64,000 nt of DNA from LMUY01 sp964244585 (lineage in GTDB: Bacteria > Pseudomonadota > Alphaproteobacteria > Acetobacterales > Acetobacteraceae), in assembly GCA_964244585.1 (NCBI GenBank), contig CAXTJM010000005.1:1-64000 (forward strand). Direction: 5' to 3'. Positions within the stretch are counted from its first letter, which is position 1. Every line of letters begins with the position of its first letter. A program made the position numbers and the translations under genes. This document shows, in pieces, positions 1 through 7,307 of the stretch. The notes under the pieces were generated by a model. The model saw only the letters and a list, made by a program, of their open reading frames with translations, was not told the origin of the DNA and ran no database searches.

Positions 1-588
1 ACCTTCAACATGCTGCGCGCCAACGACCTGATCTGGTCGTTCGTGGTGAACAACTACCTGCTGGGCAACGAGCCGTTCCAGTTCGACCTGCTGTACTGGA
101 ACAGCGACGCCACCCGCATGCCGGCGAAGATGCACAGCTACTACCTGCGCAACATGTACCACGCCAACAAGCTGGCCAAAGGTGAGCTGGAGCTCGCCGG
201 GCAGCGCATCGACCTGGGCACGGTGGACGTGCCGGCCTACTTCATCTCCACGCGGGAGGACCACATCGCACCGTGGCGCAGCACCTATCGCGGCACGCAG
301 TTGCTAGGCGGTCCCAATCGCTTCGTGCTGGCGGCGAGCGGTCACATCGCCGGGGTGGTGAACCCGCCGGGCAGCGGAAAATACAGCCACTGGCTGAACG
401 ACTCGCTGCCGCCGACGCCGGAGGAATGGTTCGCCGGCGCGCAGGAGATGGCAGGATCATGGTGGCCGGACTGGCACCGCTGGGTAAGCGTGCAGGCAAA
501 CGACACGGTGCCAGCGCGCGAGCCGGGCGCCGGGTCGCTGCCCGTGCTGGAAGACGCACCCGGCCGCTACGTGACCGTGAAGGCGTAA
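1..588 (+). CDS. phaC: Class I poly(3-hydroxyalkanoate) synthase, C-terminal fragment
   Basis: This is the last 195 residues of a class I PHA synthase, which polymerises (R)-3-hydroxyacyl-CoA into storage polyester at the granule surface. The reading frame is open from base 1, so the gene starts outside the window. The fragment carries two of the three catalytic residues of the family: the Asp in STREDHIAPW (fragment residue about 87) and the His in AASGHIAG (about 115). The nucleophilic Cys lies upstream. The YWNSDATRMP segment is typical of class I enzymes. It faces phaB and phaA across a hairpin, so the PHA genes form a convergent block. The family call is firm; substrate chain length cannot be read from this part. 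Confidence 0.95.
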   Translation, partial: TFNMLRANDLIWSFVVNNYLLGNEPFQFDLLYWNSDATRMPAKMHSYYLRNMYHANKLAKGELELAGQRIDLGTVDVPAYFISTREDHIAPWRSTYRGTQLLGGPNRFVLAASGHIAGVVNPPGSGKYSHWLNDSLPPTPEEWFAGAQEMAGSWWPDWHRWVSVQANDTVPAREPGAGSLPVLEDAPGRYVTVKA

Positions 589-590
589 CG

Positions 591-625
591 GACATCCCCT
601 CCCCGCTGGCGGGAGAGGGGATGTC
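591..625. terminator. Hairpin between convergent phaC and phaB
   Basis: Three bases after the phaC stop, GACATCCCCT is followed by its complement AGGGGATGTC around a C/G-rich centre, giving a stem of at least 10 base pairs with a nearly symmetrical inner part. There is no T-tract on either side. It lies between two convergent genes and could end transcription from both. The C/G-rich core resembles the small dispersed palindromic repeats common in alphaproteobacterial intergenic DNA, so it may be one copy of such a family. Confidence 0.6.
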
Positions 626-633
626 TGCCTGGT

Positions 634-1356
634 CTAATACATGTGCTGGCCGCCGTTGATCGACAGCGTCGATCCGGTTATGAAGTCGCCGTCGTCGCTG
701 GTGAGGAACACCACGCCGCGGGCAATGTCGCTGGCATGCCCCAACCGGCCCATCGGGATGCGGGCGACGATCTTGCTCAACACGTCCGCCGGCACCGCCC
801 GGACCATCTCCGTATCGACATAGCCCGGTGCAATGGCGTTCACGGTGATGCCGAACCGCGCGCCCTCCTGCGCCAGCGCCTTGGTGAAGCCGTGGATGCC
901 GGATTTTGCCGCCGCGTAGTTGACCTGGCCATACTGCCCGGCCTGGCCGTTGATCGAACCGATGTTCACCACGCGGCCGAACTTGGCCTGGCGCATCCCC
1001 TCGAAGGTCAGCTTGCACAGGTTGAAGCAGGAGCCGAGGTTGGTGTCCATGACCGCATCCCACATGTCCCGCGTCATGCGGGCCATGGTGCCGTCCCGGG
1101 TGATGCCGGCGTTGTTGACAAGGATCTCCACCGGGCCGTGCTGCTCCGCGATCTGCTTCACCGCTGCCTCGCAGGAGGCGAAATCGCCGGCATCAAACTT
1201 GATGACGGCAATGCCCGTCGCCTCGCTGAAGCCCTTCGCCGCGTGCTCATTACCGACATAACTTGCCACGACGGTGCGCCCGGCGGCGTGCAGCGCGCCG
1301 CTGATCGCCTCGCCGATGCCGCGGGTTCCGCCCGTCACCAACGCTACACGAGCCAT
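634..1356 (-). CDS. phaB: Acetoacetyl-CoA reductase
   Basis: This 240-residue short-chain dehydrogenase reduces acetoacetyl-CoA to (R)-3-hydroxybutyryl-CoA with NADPH, the second step of PHB synthesis. It shows the nucleotide-binding TGGTRGIG (residues 8-15), NNAG (81-84), the catalytic Ser near 134 and the YxxxK pair Tyr147/Lys151. Length and the ITRDGTMARM segment after NNAG match PhaB/FabG-type reductases, and the neighbourhood (phaC, phaA, phaR) favours PhaB over FabG. It is read in the same direction as phaA, with about 110 bases between them, so co-transcription is likely. Confidence 0.93.
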   Translation of the reverse strand: MARVALVTGGTRGIGEAISGALHAAGRTVVASYVGNEHAAKGFSEATGIAVIKFDAGDFASCEAAVKQIAEQHGPVEILVNNAGITRDGTMARMTRDMWDAVMDTNLGSCFNLCKLTFEGMRQAKFGRVVNIGSINGQAGQYGQVNYAAAKSGIHGFTKALAQEGARFGITVNAIAPGYVDTEMVRAVPADVLSKIVARIPMGRLGHASDIARGVVFLTSDDGDFITGSTLSINGGQHMY

Positions 1357-1466
1357 CGCCTTCCTCCCTGCTGCGGCTGAACGCCCGGTTCAGTCCGGGC
1401 ATCGCCTGGCACCATCCTTGTCCCTACGAGCCTCGTGCGCAATGCGCGCCCTCGACTGTGCGCCTG

Positions 1467-2651
1467 TCAGCGTTCCAGGCACATGGCGACGCCCATGCCG
1501 CCGCCGATGCAGAGGGTCGCGAGCCCCTTATGCGCGTCCCGGCGCGCCATCTCGTGCAGCAGCGTCACCAGGACGCGGGCGCCCGAGGCGCCGATCGGGT
1601 GGCCGATCGCGATGGCGCCACCATTCACGTTCACGCGGTCCGTGTCCCAGCCGAGATCCTTGTTGACCGCGCAGGCCTGGGCCGCGAAGGCCTCGTTGGC
1701 CTCGATCAGGTCGAGGTCGTCGGCCTTCCAGCCAGCGCGTGCCAGGGCCTTCCGGCTGGCAGGGATCGGGCCCGTTCCCATGACCGACGGGTCGACGCCC
1801 GCCGTCGCGAAGGACGCGATGCGGGCCAACGGGGTCAGGCCCCGACGCGCGGCTTCGGCGGCGCTCATCATCACCAGCGCGGCTGCCCCGTCATTGATGC
1901 CGCTGGCGTTGCCGGCGGTGACCGTGCCGTCCTTGGCGAACGCCGGACGCAGCTTGGCCATCGCTTCGGGGGTCGAATCGTGGCGGATGTACTCGTCGTC
2001 ACCGACCACGACATCCGCCTTGCGGCCCTTCACGGTGACGGGGACGATCTCGTCCTTGAACCGGCCGGCCTTCTGGGCGGCGGACGCCTTCTTCTGCGAC
2101 TGGTCGGCGAAGATGTCCTGCTGCTCGCGCGTGATCTGGTAGTGCTTGGCGACGTTTTCCGCCGTGACGCCCATGGTGTAGCCCTGGAAGGCGTCGATCA
2201 GCCCGTCCTTCATCATGGTGTCGACCATGGCCAGGTCGCCCATCTTCTGCCCGGCGCGCAGGTAGGCCGCATGCGGCGCCATGCTCATGCTCTCCTGGCC
2301 GCCGGCGAGCACCACGGCACTCTCGCCCGTGCGGATCTGCTGTGCGGCCAACGCCACGGCACGCAGCCCGGACCCGCAGACCTGGTTGATCGCGAACGCG
2401 GTCTTGCCGTCGGGAATGCCCGCGGCGATGGCGGCCTGGCGGGCCGGGTTCTGTCCCAGCGCCGCGGTCAGCACATGGCCGAGGATCACCTCGTCCACGT
2501 CGCCGGCCTCCAGCCTGGCCCGCTCCATGGCAGCCTTCAGCGCGGCGCTGCCGAGCAGGTGGGCGGGCACGTTGCCGAACGCGCCGTTGAAGCTGCCGAC
2601 CGGGGTGCGGGCGGCCGCGACGATGACGATGTCGTCGGTGGCAGAGGACAT
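1467..2651 (-). CDS. phaA: Acetyl-CoA C-acetyltransferase (beta-ketothiolase)
   Basis: This 394-residue thiolase condenses two acetyl-CoA to acetoacetyl-CoA, feeding phaB and phaC. The nucleophilic Cys is in QVCGSGLRAV (Cys92), the catalytic His in IAIGHPIGASG (His351) and the second Cys in LCIGGGMG (Cys381). The start was placed at the ATG before SSATDD because it has an AAGGGAG Shine-Dalgarno sequence. An in-frame ATG 25 codons upstream would run into the neighbouring gene and add no conserved sequence. Its place beside phaB supports the biosynthetic rather than the degradative type. Confidence 0.94.
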   Translation of the reverse strand: MSSATDDIVIVAAARTPVGSFNGAFGNVPAHLLGSAALKAAMERARLEAGDVDEVILGHVLTAALGQNPARQAAIAAGIPDGKTAFAINQVCGSGLRAVALAAQQIRTGESAVVLAGGQESMSMAPHAAYLRAGQKMGDLAMVDTMMKDGLIDAFQGYTMGVTAENVAKHYQITREQQDIFADQSQKKASAAQKAGRFKDEIVPVTVKGRKADVVVGDDEYIRHDSTPEAMAKLRPAFAKDGTVTAGNASGINDGAAALVMMSAAEAARRGLTPLARIASFATAGVDPSVMGTGPIPASRKALARAGWKADDLDLIEANEAFAAQACAVNKDLGWDTDRVNVNGGAIAIGHPIGASGARVLVTLLHEMARRDAHKGLATLCIGGGMGVAMCLER

Positions 2652-2689
2652 GGCGACAGGCTCCCTTGTTTTGCCGTCAACATAGGCAG

Positions 2690-3685
2690 TCACCGCGCCC
2701 GCAACCAGTCCAGCGCCGGCTGCCACAACCCGGCCCGCGCCTGCTCACCCGCCACCATGCCGACATGGCCGCCTTTGGGACGCAGGCTTGCTGCCCCCGG
2801 GATCAGCCGGGCCAGCGGCTCGGCACTCGCGGGCGGCACGATGCGGTCACGCGCCGGCAGGGCCACGAGGGCCGGCATGCGCAAGGCCGCCGGGTCCATG
2901 ACAGCCCCGTCGATCCGCCACTGCCCGGTGGCCGGCGTGTTCTCCCCATACCAGCCGCCGATGCACTCGGCTGCCACCGGGCCGGCGAGCGGAACGCCAT
3001 CCGAGAGCCAATCCTCCAGCGCCACGAACAGGCGGGCGCGCTCGCCCGCTGGGTCCAATTGGGGGAAAGCGCGGTAGCGCGACGCGACATCGCTCGCCCC
3101 CTGGGCCGCGAACAGCCCCTGCACCACGTCCACCGGCAGCGACCCGGCGGCCAAGGCGGGGGCGAGTTGGAGCGCCGCCAGGGAGGCCATGCGTGCAGCC
3201 TCGGGCGCGGCGGCATGGAAGTCCCATGGCGTCGCCAGCAGGGCCAGGCCGCGCACAAGGTCCGGGCGGCGCAGCGCGGCTGCCAGCGCCAACAGGCCGC
3301 CCATGCAGTATCCGACGAGCGATGCGGGCCCGGGCAGTGCCGCCAAGGCACGCTCCAGCCGGCCTGCGACATAGTCGGTGAGGGTGAAGCCGCGCTCCGT
3401 GGCGCCGGGCCATCCCCAATCCAGCAACACGGGGCGGACGCCGCTCGCGGCCCAGAAGCGCAGCATCGACCGTTCGGGAGCGAGGTCCAGGATATAGGCG
3501 CGATTGACCAGGCTGGGCACGACGAGCAGCAACGGCCCGTCGCCGCCATAATCCAGCAGGCGGCTGCCACCCTCCGCCCACAGCGTGGGCGGGTCGGCCA
3601 GGGTGCGGTGATAGGGATGCCGGCGATAGGCCGCGATCCCCCGGATCAGCGCCGGGTCAACGCCCGTCGGCGGCAGCGGCGGCAC
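2690..3685 (-). CDS. PhaC-like alpha/beta hydrolase (class III synthase-like)
   Basis: An alpha/beta-fold protein related to PHA synthases. The nucleophile elbow reads GYCMGG, so Cys replaces the Ser of ordinary esterases, as in the PhaC lipase-like box. LLDYGGDGPLLLVVPSLVNR and DLVRGLALLATPWDF are also typical of short class III-type PhaC relatives. About 331 residues from the chosen GTG; an ATG at 3826 (378 residues) is possible but would overlap the upstream gene by 170 bases, and another ATG lies at 3727. Neither start has a clear ribosome-binding site. It could be a second synthase, a granule-associated hydrolase or a PhaC-like transferase. It sits inside the PHA block, so a role in polymer metabolism is likely. 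Confidence 0.75.
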   Translation of the reverse strand: MPPLPPTGVDPALIRGIAAYRRHPYHRTLADPPTLWAEGGSRLLDYGGDGPLLLVVPSLVNRAYILDLAPERSMLRFWAASGVRPVLLDWGWPGATERGFTLTDYVAGRLERALAALPGPASLVGYCMGGLLALAAALRRPDLVRGLALLATPWDFHAAAPEAARMASLAALQLAPALAAGSLPVDVVQGLFAAQGASDVASRYRAFPQLDPAGERARLFVALEDWLSDGVPLAGPVAAECIGGWYGENTPATGQWRIDGAVMDPAALRMPALVALPARDRIVPPASAEPLARLIPGAASLRPKGGHVGMVAGEQARAGLWQPALDWLRAR

Positions 3686-3965
3686 GCTCGAGTTCGGCGA
3701 GGCGCCGCCGAAGCCGCCCGATCTCATCGTCAGGCCCAGGTACAGCGCCAGCGGGCGTGGCCCCCGGCGGCGCATCGGGGCCGGGGCGTCCGGCCGATCC
3801 GTCATCCCCCTCGGCTCGCCCATCATGGACTGCAGCCGACCAGGCCTGGGACATGGCGGCGAGAGCCTCGTGCGCCTCGCGGTCGACGGCCAGTGCGGTC
3901 AGCTCGCTCTGCCATATCGTTGTCCAGTCCCGGGGATCGATGATTTCGGCCATCTCCGTATCCAT
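3657..3965 (-). CDS. Small hydrophilic protein upstream of the PhaC-like gene
   Basis: About 102 residues, with no family I can name firmly. The N-terminus (AEIIDPRDWTTIWQSELTAL) is helical and Trp-containing. A Pro/Gly/Ala-rich linker follows, then a C-terminal Leu/Arg heptad-like segment (DDEIGRLRRRLAELERAA) that looks like a short coiled coil. It overlaps the start of the PhaC-like gene, so the two are probably translationally coupled. Class III PHA synthases work as PhaC plus an unrelated helical PhaE partner; a PhaE-like or regulatory role is an inference from position and helix content only. ATG alternatives at 3989 and 3953 exist. Confidence 0.6.
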   Translation of the reverse strand: MDTEMAEIIDPRDWTTIWQSELTALAVDREAHEALAAMSQAWSAAVHDGRAEGDDGSAGRPGPDAPPGATPAGAVPGPDDEIGRLRRRLAELERAAAAADGR

Positions 3966-4040
3966 ATAGGGAGGAGCATTGCACACCAATCACGTCGTTT
4001 TCCCAACCACGTGCTATGATGGGCTGCATGGGAGGTCCCG

Positions 4041-4718
4041 ATGTCAGTGTCCGAATCCAGCCCGCTGCCGGAGCGGAAGGCAGAGCAGTCGGTGGTGGTG
4101 GTGAAGAAATACGCCAACCGCCGGCTCTATAACACAGAGAGTTCCAGCTACATCACGTTGGACAGCCTGGCCGGGATGATCCGGGTGGGCCGCGACTTCG
4201 TGGTCTACGACGCCAGGACCGGCGAGGACATCACGCGCGGCGTGCTGACGCAGATCATCGTGGAAGAGGAAAGCAAGGGACGCGCCATGCTGCCGACCGC
4301 CTTCCTGCGGCAGATCATCGGCTTCTACGGCGACAGCCTCCAGCAATTCGTGCCGTCCTACCTGGAGCAGGCGATGTCGTCCTTCGCCACCCAGCAGGAG
4401 CAGATGCGCACGACGATGCAGGCGACCATGGGCAATTTGTTCCCGGGCATGCAGGAGGTCGGGCGGCAGAACATGGAGATCATGGAGCGGGCAATGAGCC
4501 TGTTCACCCCGTTCTACCGCGGCGCCGGCCCGGCGCCCGGTGCCGAGCCGGCGGAGCCGCCGGCTGCGCCCTCGGGCGACGTTGCGGCGATGCAGAACGA
4601 AATCGACATGCTACGGTCGCAGCTTGCCGCCGCCCGTGCCGAGGCGGTCGCCCGCCCCCGCGGCAAGAAGGCGCCCGACCATGCCGCCGCCGTGCCGGAG
4701 CCCGCCGACGAGGCCTAG
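4041..4718 (+). CDS. phaR: Polyhydroxyalkanoate synthesis repressor PhaR
   Basis: This 225-residue regulator senses PHA granules and represses phasin and other PHA genes. The conserved DNA-binding domain is near the N-terminus (VVKKYANRRLYNT, then SSYITLDSLAGMIRVGRDF, about residues 20-60). The PHA-binding repeat domain follows (FLRQIIGFYGDSLQQFVPSY, about 90-115), and the C-terminal half is variable, Ala/Pro-rich. A GGGAGG Shine-Dalgarno sequence sits six bases before the ATG. It is transcribed away from the PhaC-like pair, and a TATGAT hexamer at 4015-4020 is a candidate -10 element. Confidence 0.93.
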   Translation: MSVSESSPLPERKAEQSVVVVKKYANRRLYNTESSSYITLDSLAGMIRVGRDFVVYDARTGEDITRGVLTQIIVEEESKGRAMLPTAFLRQIIGFYGDSLQQFVPSYLEQAMSSFATQQEQMRTTMQATMGNLFPGMQEVGRQNMEIMERAMSLFTPFYRGAGPAPGAEPAEPPAAPSGDVAAMQNEIDMLRSQLAAARAEAVARPRGKKAPDHAAAVPEPADEA

Positions 4719-4768
4719 CGCGCTATCGTTTGACGTCGCTTGGCCTCGAGCGTGGACCGCCCCCTGCT

Positions 4769-5596
4769 TCAGTAGCGACGCGGCGCCGCCGGGGGCAGCG
4801 GCAATGCCTGCCGTTGCACGGCCGTGCTGGCGCCTGGTGCGTACATCGGCGTCGCCCGCACGGGTGCCACCGGCTGCGCGCTGGCGACGTCGATCGAGCC
4901 GGGCGCGGCAGCCGTGACGCTGGTGCCATATTTGCCGAGCACCTCCCGCAGCGGGGACGCCCCGGGATTGTTGGCGTCCATGGATATGACGATCTGCTGC
5001 GCCGCCTCCTCCTTGCCGTAATAGGCCTGGTTCCAGGCGCTCTTGGTCGTCATGACGCTGCCGGACAGCGAGATGCCGGCGTAGAGCCCGCGGGAGCGGG
5101 TGAACCCCACGATATCCGCCCCGATGGCGCCGGTCGTCGCTCCCTCGATCCCGCCGCCCCATTGCACGACCACGGCACCGGCATCCGCGCCGATCTTGAA
5201 CTGGTCGTCCATGACCGCGCGCAACCCCTTCTCGGTGAGGATCATCATCATGACCTCGCTGTCCTGCATGCCCGCCTGGAATCCGAACGAGCCCGATCCG
5301 AGGCCATAGAACGCCGGGGACGACCACGAGCCGCCGCCGTCCCGCGCGGACAGCACGCAATCCCCGCCCTGGCCGCCGAACAGGAAACCGGCGCGGAAGA
5401 CCTGCGGGCAGATCATGACGGCGCGCGCCTTCCGCAACATGCGCTGCGCGTCCGTGCCGTCCTTGTCGTTCAGCATGTCCTGCGCCGCCAGCGTGGAACG
5501 ATCCACCAGGGATTGCTGCACGGCCTGTGCGTGGGCCGCCAACGGCGACGTCGCGATCGCGGCTGCACATGCCATTGCGGCAGCAAAACGGTTCAT
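4769..5596 (-). CDS. Exported SYLF-domain (Ysc84-type) lipid-binding protein
   Basis: 275 residues with a classical signal peptide ending near ATSPLAAHAQA. The SYLF/Ysc84 domain fills about residues 40-235: it has KARAVMICPQVFRAGFLFGG, YGLGSGSFGFQAG, and the Gly-rich block IGADIVGFTRSRGLYAGISL. In eukaryotes this domain binds phosphoinositides and actin; bacterial members are periplasmic or surface proteins of unclear function. A CTCCT-GAGA-AGGAG dyad at 5606-5619 overlaps its Shine-Dalgarno sequence. The gene is divergent from the LysE exporter. Confidence 0.85.
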   Translation of the reverse strand: MNRFAAAMACAAAIATSPLAAHAQAVQQSLVDRSTLAAQDMLNDKDGTDAQRMLRKARAVMICPQVFRAGFLFGGQGGDCVLSARDGGGSWSSPAFYGLGSGSFGFQAGMQDSEVMMMILTEKGLRAVMDDQFKIGADAGAVVVQWGGGIEGATTGAIGADIVGFTRSRGLYAGISLSGSVMTTKSAWNQAYYGKEEAAQQIVISMDANNPGASPLREVLGKYGTSVTAAAPGSIDVASAQPVAPVRATPMYAPGASTAVQRQALPLPPAAPRRY

Positions 5597-5764
5597 GGTG
5601 GGATTCTCCTGAGAAGGAGCGGTGTTTATAGCGATGTAAGAGGGGGTTACAAAGAAAACCTCACCTTGGATGACATTTTTCTGGGCGGCGTGGGTATTTC
5701 AACACAGCGCGGCTGTGCCAGCATGGATCATGGTGAAGCCATCATCGGTGCAAGGACCAGGCGG

Positions 5765-6376
5765 ATGACGACGTGGCTGCTGCTCAAGGGTATGGGGTTC
5801 GGACTGGCGGTCGCGGCGCCTGTCGGGCCGATGAGCCTGTTGTGCATGCGGCGGACCCTGGCGCTCGGCTGGCGCCAGGGCCTGGCGACCGGGGCCGGGA
5901 TCGCGACCGGGGATGGTGCGTATGCCGGCGTCGCCGTGCTGGGCCTTGCCGGCCTCTCCAGCTTCATGCTGGCGCACGAGCGGCCACTGCATCTCGCAGC
6001 CGGCCTGTTCCTGCTATACCTCGGTCTGCGCACCGCCTTTGCCCGGCCAAGCGAGGCGGCGCAGGGGCCGGTCCCGATCGGTGCTGGCCGGGCGTTCGCG
6101 AGCGCCGTGCTGCTCACGCTGACCAACCCGCCCACTATCGTGATGTTCGCCGCGATCTTCGCCAGCCTGTCGCCGCCCCAGGGATTCGCGCTCGACACCG
6201 CCGCGGCCACGGTGGCCGGGGTCATGGCCGGATCCATCCTGTGGTGGTGCGGCGTCGTCACCTGCGTGTCCGCCGTGCGCCACGCGATCGGCCAAGGTGC
6301 GCGGCGCTGGATCGATCGCGTCGCAGGCCTCACGTTGGCGGGGTTCGGTGCCGCAGAGCTGCGACGGTCCCTGTAG
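5765..6376 (+). CDS. LysE/RhtB-family amino-acid exporter
   Basis: A 203-residue inner-membrane protein with about six hydrophobic segments. It has the LysE/RhtB signature region near the N-terminus (GFGLAVAAPVGPMSLLCMRRTL) and the Asn-Pro motif LLTLTNPPTIVMF in the middle. Members export basic or neutral amino acids or their analogues; the substrate cannot be read here. The start was placed at the ATG before TTWLLLKG because AAGGA lies about eight bases upstream. Longer in-frame extensions carry no membrane-protein character. Confidence 0.88.
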   Translation: MTTWLLLKGMGFGLAVAAPVGPMSLLCMRRTLALGWRQGLATGAGIATGDGAYAGVAVLGLAGLSSFMLAHERPLHLAAGLFLLYLGLRTAFARPSEAAQGPVPIGAGRAFASAVLLTLTNPPTIVMFAAIFASLSPPQGFALDTAAATVAGVMAGSILWWCGVVTCVSAVRHAIGQGARRWIDRVAGLTLAGFGAAELRRSL

Positions 6377-6398
6377 CGGCCGCCCGGGCCGCAGGCGC

Positions 6399-7307
6399 CT
6401 ACTTCTCGACGGCGGGCACGGGGTCCGGCGGCGGCGTCGACACGTCCGCCGGGCGGGGGCGGTTCATCATGGCGCCCGTCATCGGGATGAAGAACACGCC
6501 CACGTCGCGCTTCGAGTGCACCTTGCCCTCGGCGTCCTTGGTGTAGACGTACAACACCTGGCCGCGCTTGAACGGTTGGCCGATCGGGATGACCATCCGG
6601 CCGCCCGGCTTCAACTGCTTGAACAACTCCGGCGGCGTGTACTGGGCGGCGCAGGTGACGATGATGATGTCGAACCCGGCCTTCACTTCCGGCCAGCCGA
6701 AATATCCGTCTCCCACCCGGCTCTCGATGTTCTCGTAGCCCAGCGGTGCCCATAGCTTGGCCACGGCATGACCCAGCGGCTCGATGATCTCGATCGAGTA
6801 GGCCTGCTTGACGATGCGCGACAGCAGCGAGGATTGGAATCCGCTGCCGGTGCCGATCTCCAGCGTGGTGTCGCCGGCCGCCGGCTTGCAGACCTGGGTC
6901 ATGTAGGCCTGCCCGAGATAGTCCGACAGCGCCGAGCCGTAGCCGAGCGCCCACGGCTTCGGATCGCTCTCATAGGCCTCGCCCGACAGGGCGCGATGGT
7001 CGGCGTAGTTATAGTGGTAGTACTCGCGCGGCACTGCCTCGAAGGCGCGGATGACGGCCGGGTCGGCAGCGCCGAGGCGTTCCTTCAGGTAGGTCTGGAT
7101 CTTGGCGATGGCGGCGGGCTTGCGCGCCTGAATCGCGTCGAACTGCGCCTGCGTCAGGTCAACCGGGCGGCCGGACTTGCGCATCGCCTCCTCGAACGCG
7201 TCATGCGTCCAGGCGGGAGTTCCAGCTGCAAAGGCTCCTGGAGCGGCGAGCGCGCCCGCAGCGGCGCCCAGCAGGGTGCGACGGGTCAGGTAGGGGATGG
7301 CTGCCAC
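6399..7307 (-). CDS. Exported protein-L-isoaspartate O-methyltransferase-like protein
   Basis: A 302-residue SAM-dependent methyltransferase of the PIMT (Pcm) family. Motif I is LEIGTGSGFQSSLL (about 149-162), followed by YSIEIIEPLG and RVGDGYFGW. It differs from classical Pcm in two ways. The N-terminus reads YLTRRTLLGAAAGALAAPGAFAAG, a twin-arginine signal, which would send a SAM enzyme to the periplasm. The region where Pcm has its QTISQP substrate motif reads ALSDYLGQAYM instead. The GTG start (7307) has GGAAG upstream and lies inside the end of the preceding gene (22-base overlap), so translation is coupled. The fold is firm; isoaspartyl repair activity is uncertain. Confidence 0.85.
   Translation of the reverse strand: MAAIPYLTRRTLLGAAAGALAAPGAFAAGTPAWTHDAFEEAMRKSGRPVDLTQAQFDAIQARKPAAIAKIQTYLKERLGAADPAVIRAFEAVPREYYHYNYADHRALSGEAYESDPKPWALGYGSALSDYLGQAYMTQVCKPAAGDTTLEIGTGSGFQSSLLSRIVKQAYSIEIIEPLGHAVAKLWAPLGYENIESRVGDGYFGWPEVKAGFDIIIVTCAAQYTPPELFKQLKPGGRMVIPIGQPFKRGQVLYVYTKDAEGKVHSKRDVGVFFIPMTGAMMNRPRPADVSTPPPDPVPAVEK

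Noticed and set aside
1458..3077. A 539-codon plus-strand open frame over phaA and the PhaC-like gene
   Set aside because: It is antisense to two well-supported genes, low in complexity and rich in Arg/His/Gly, the usual shadow in very GC-rich DNA.
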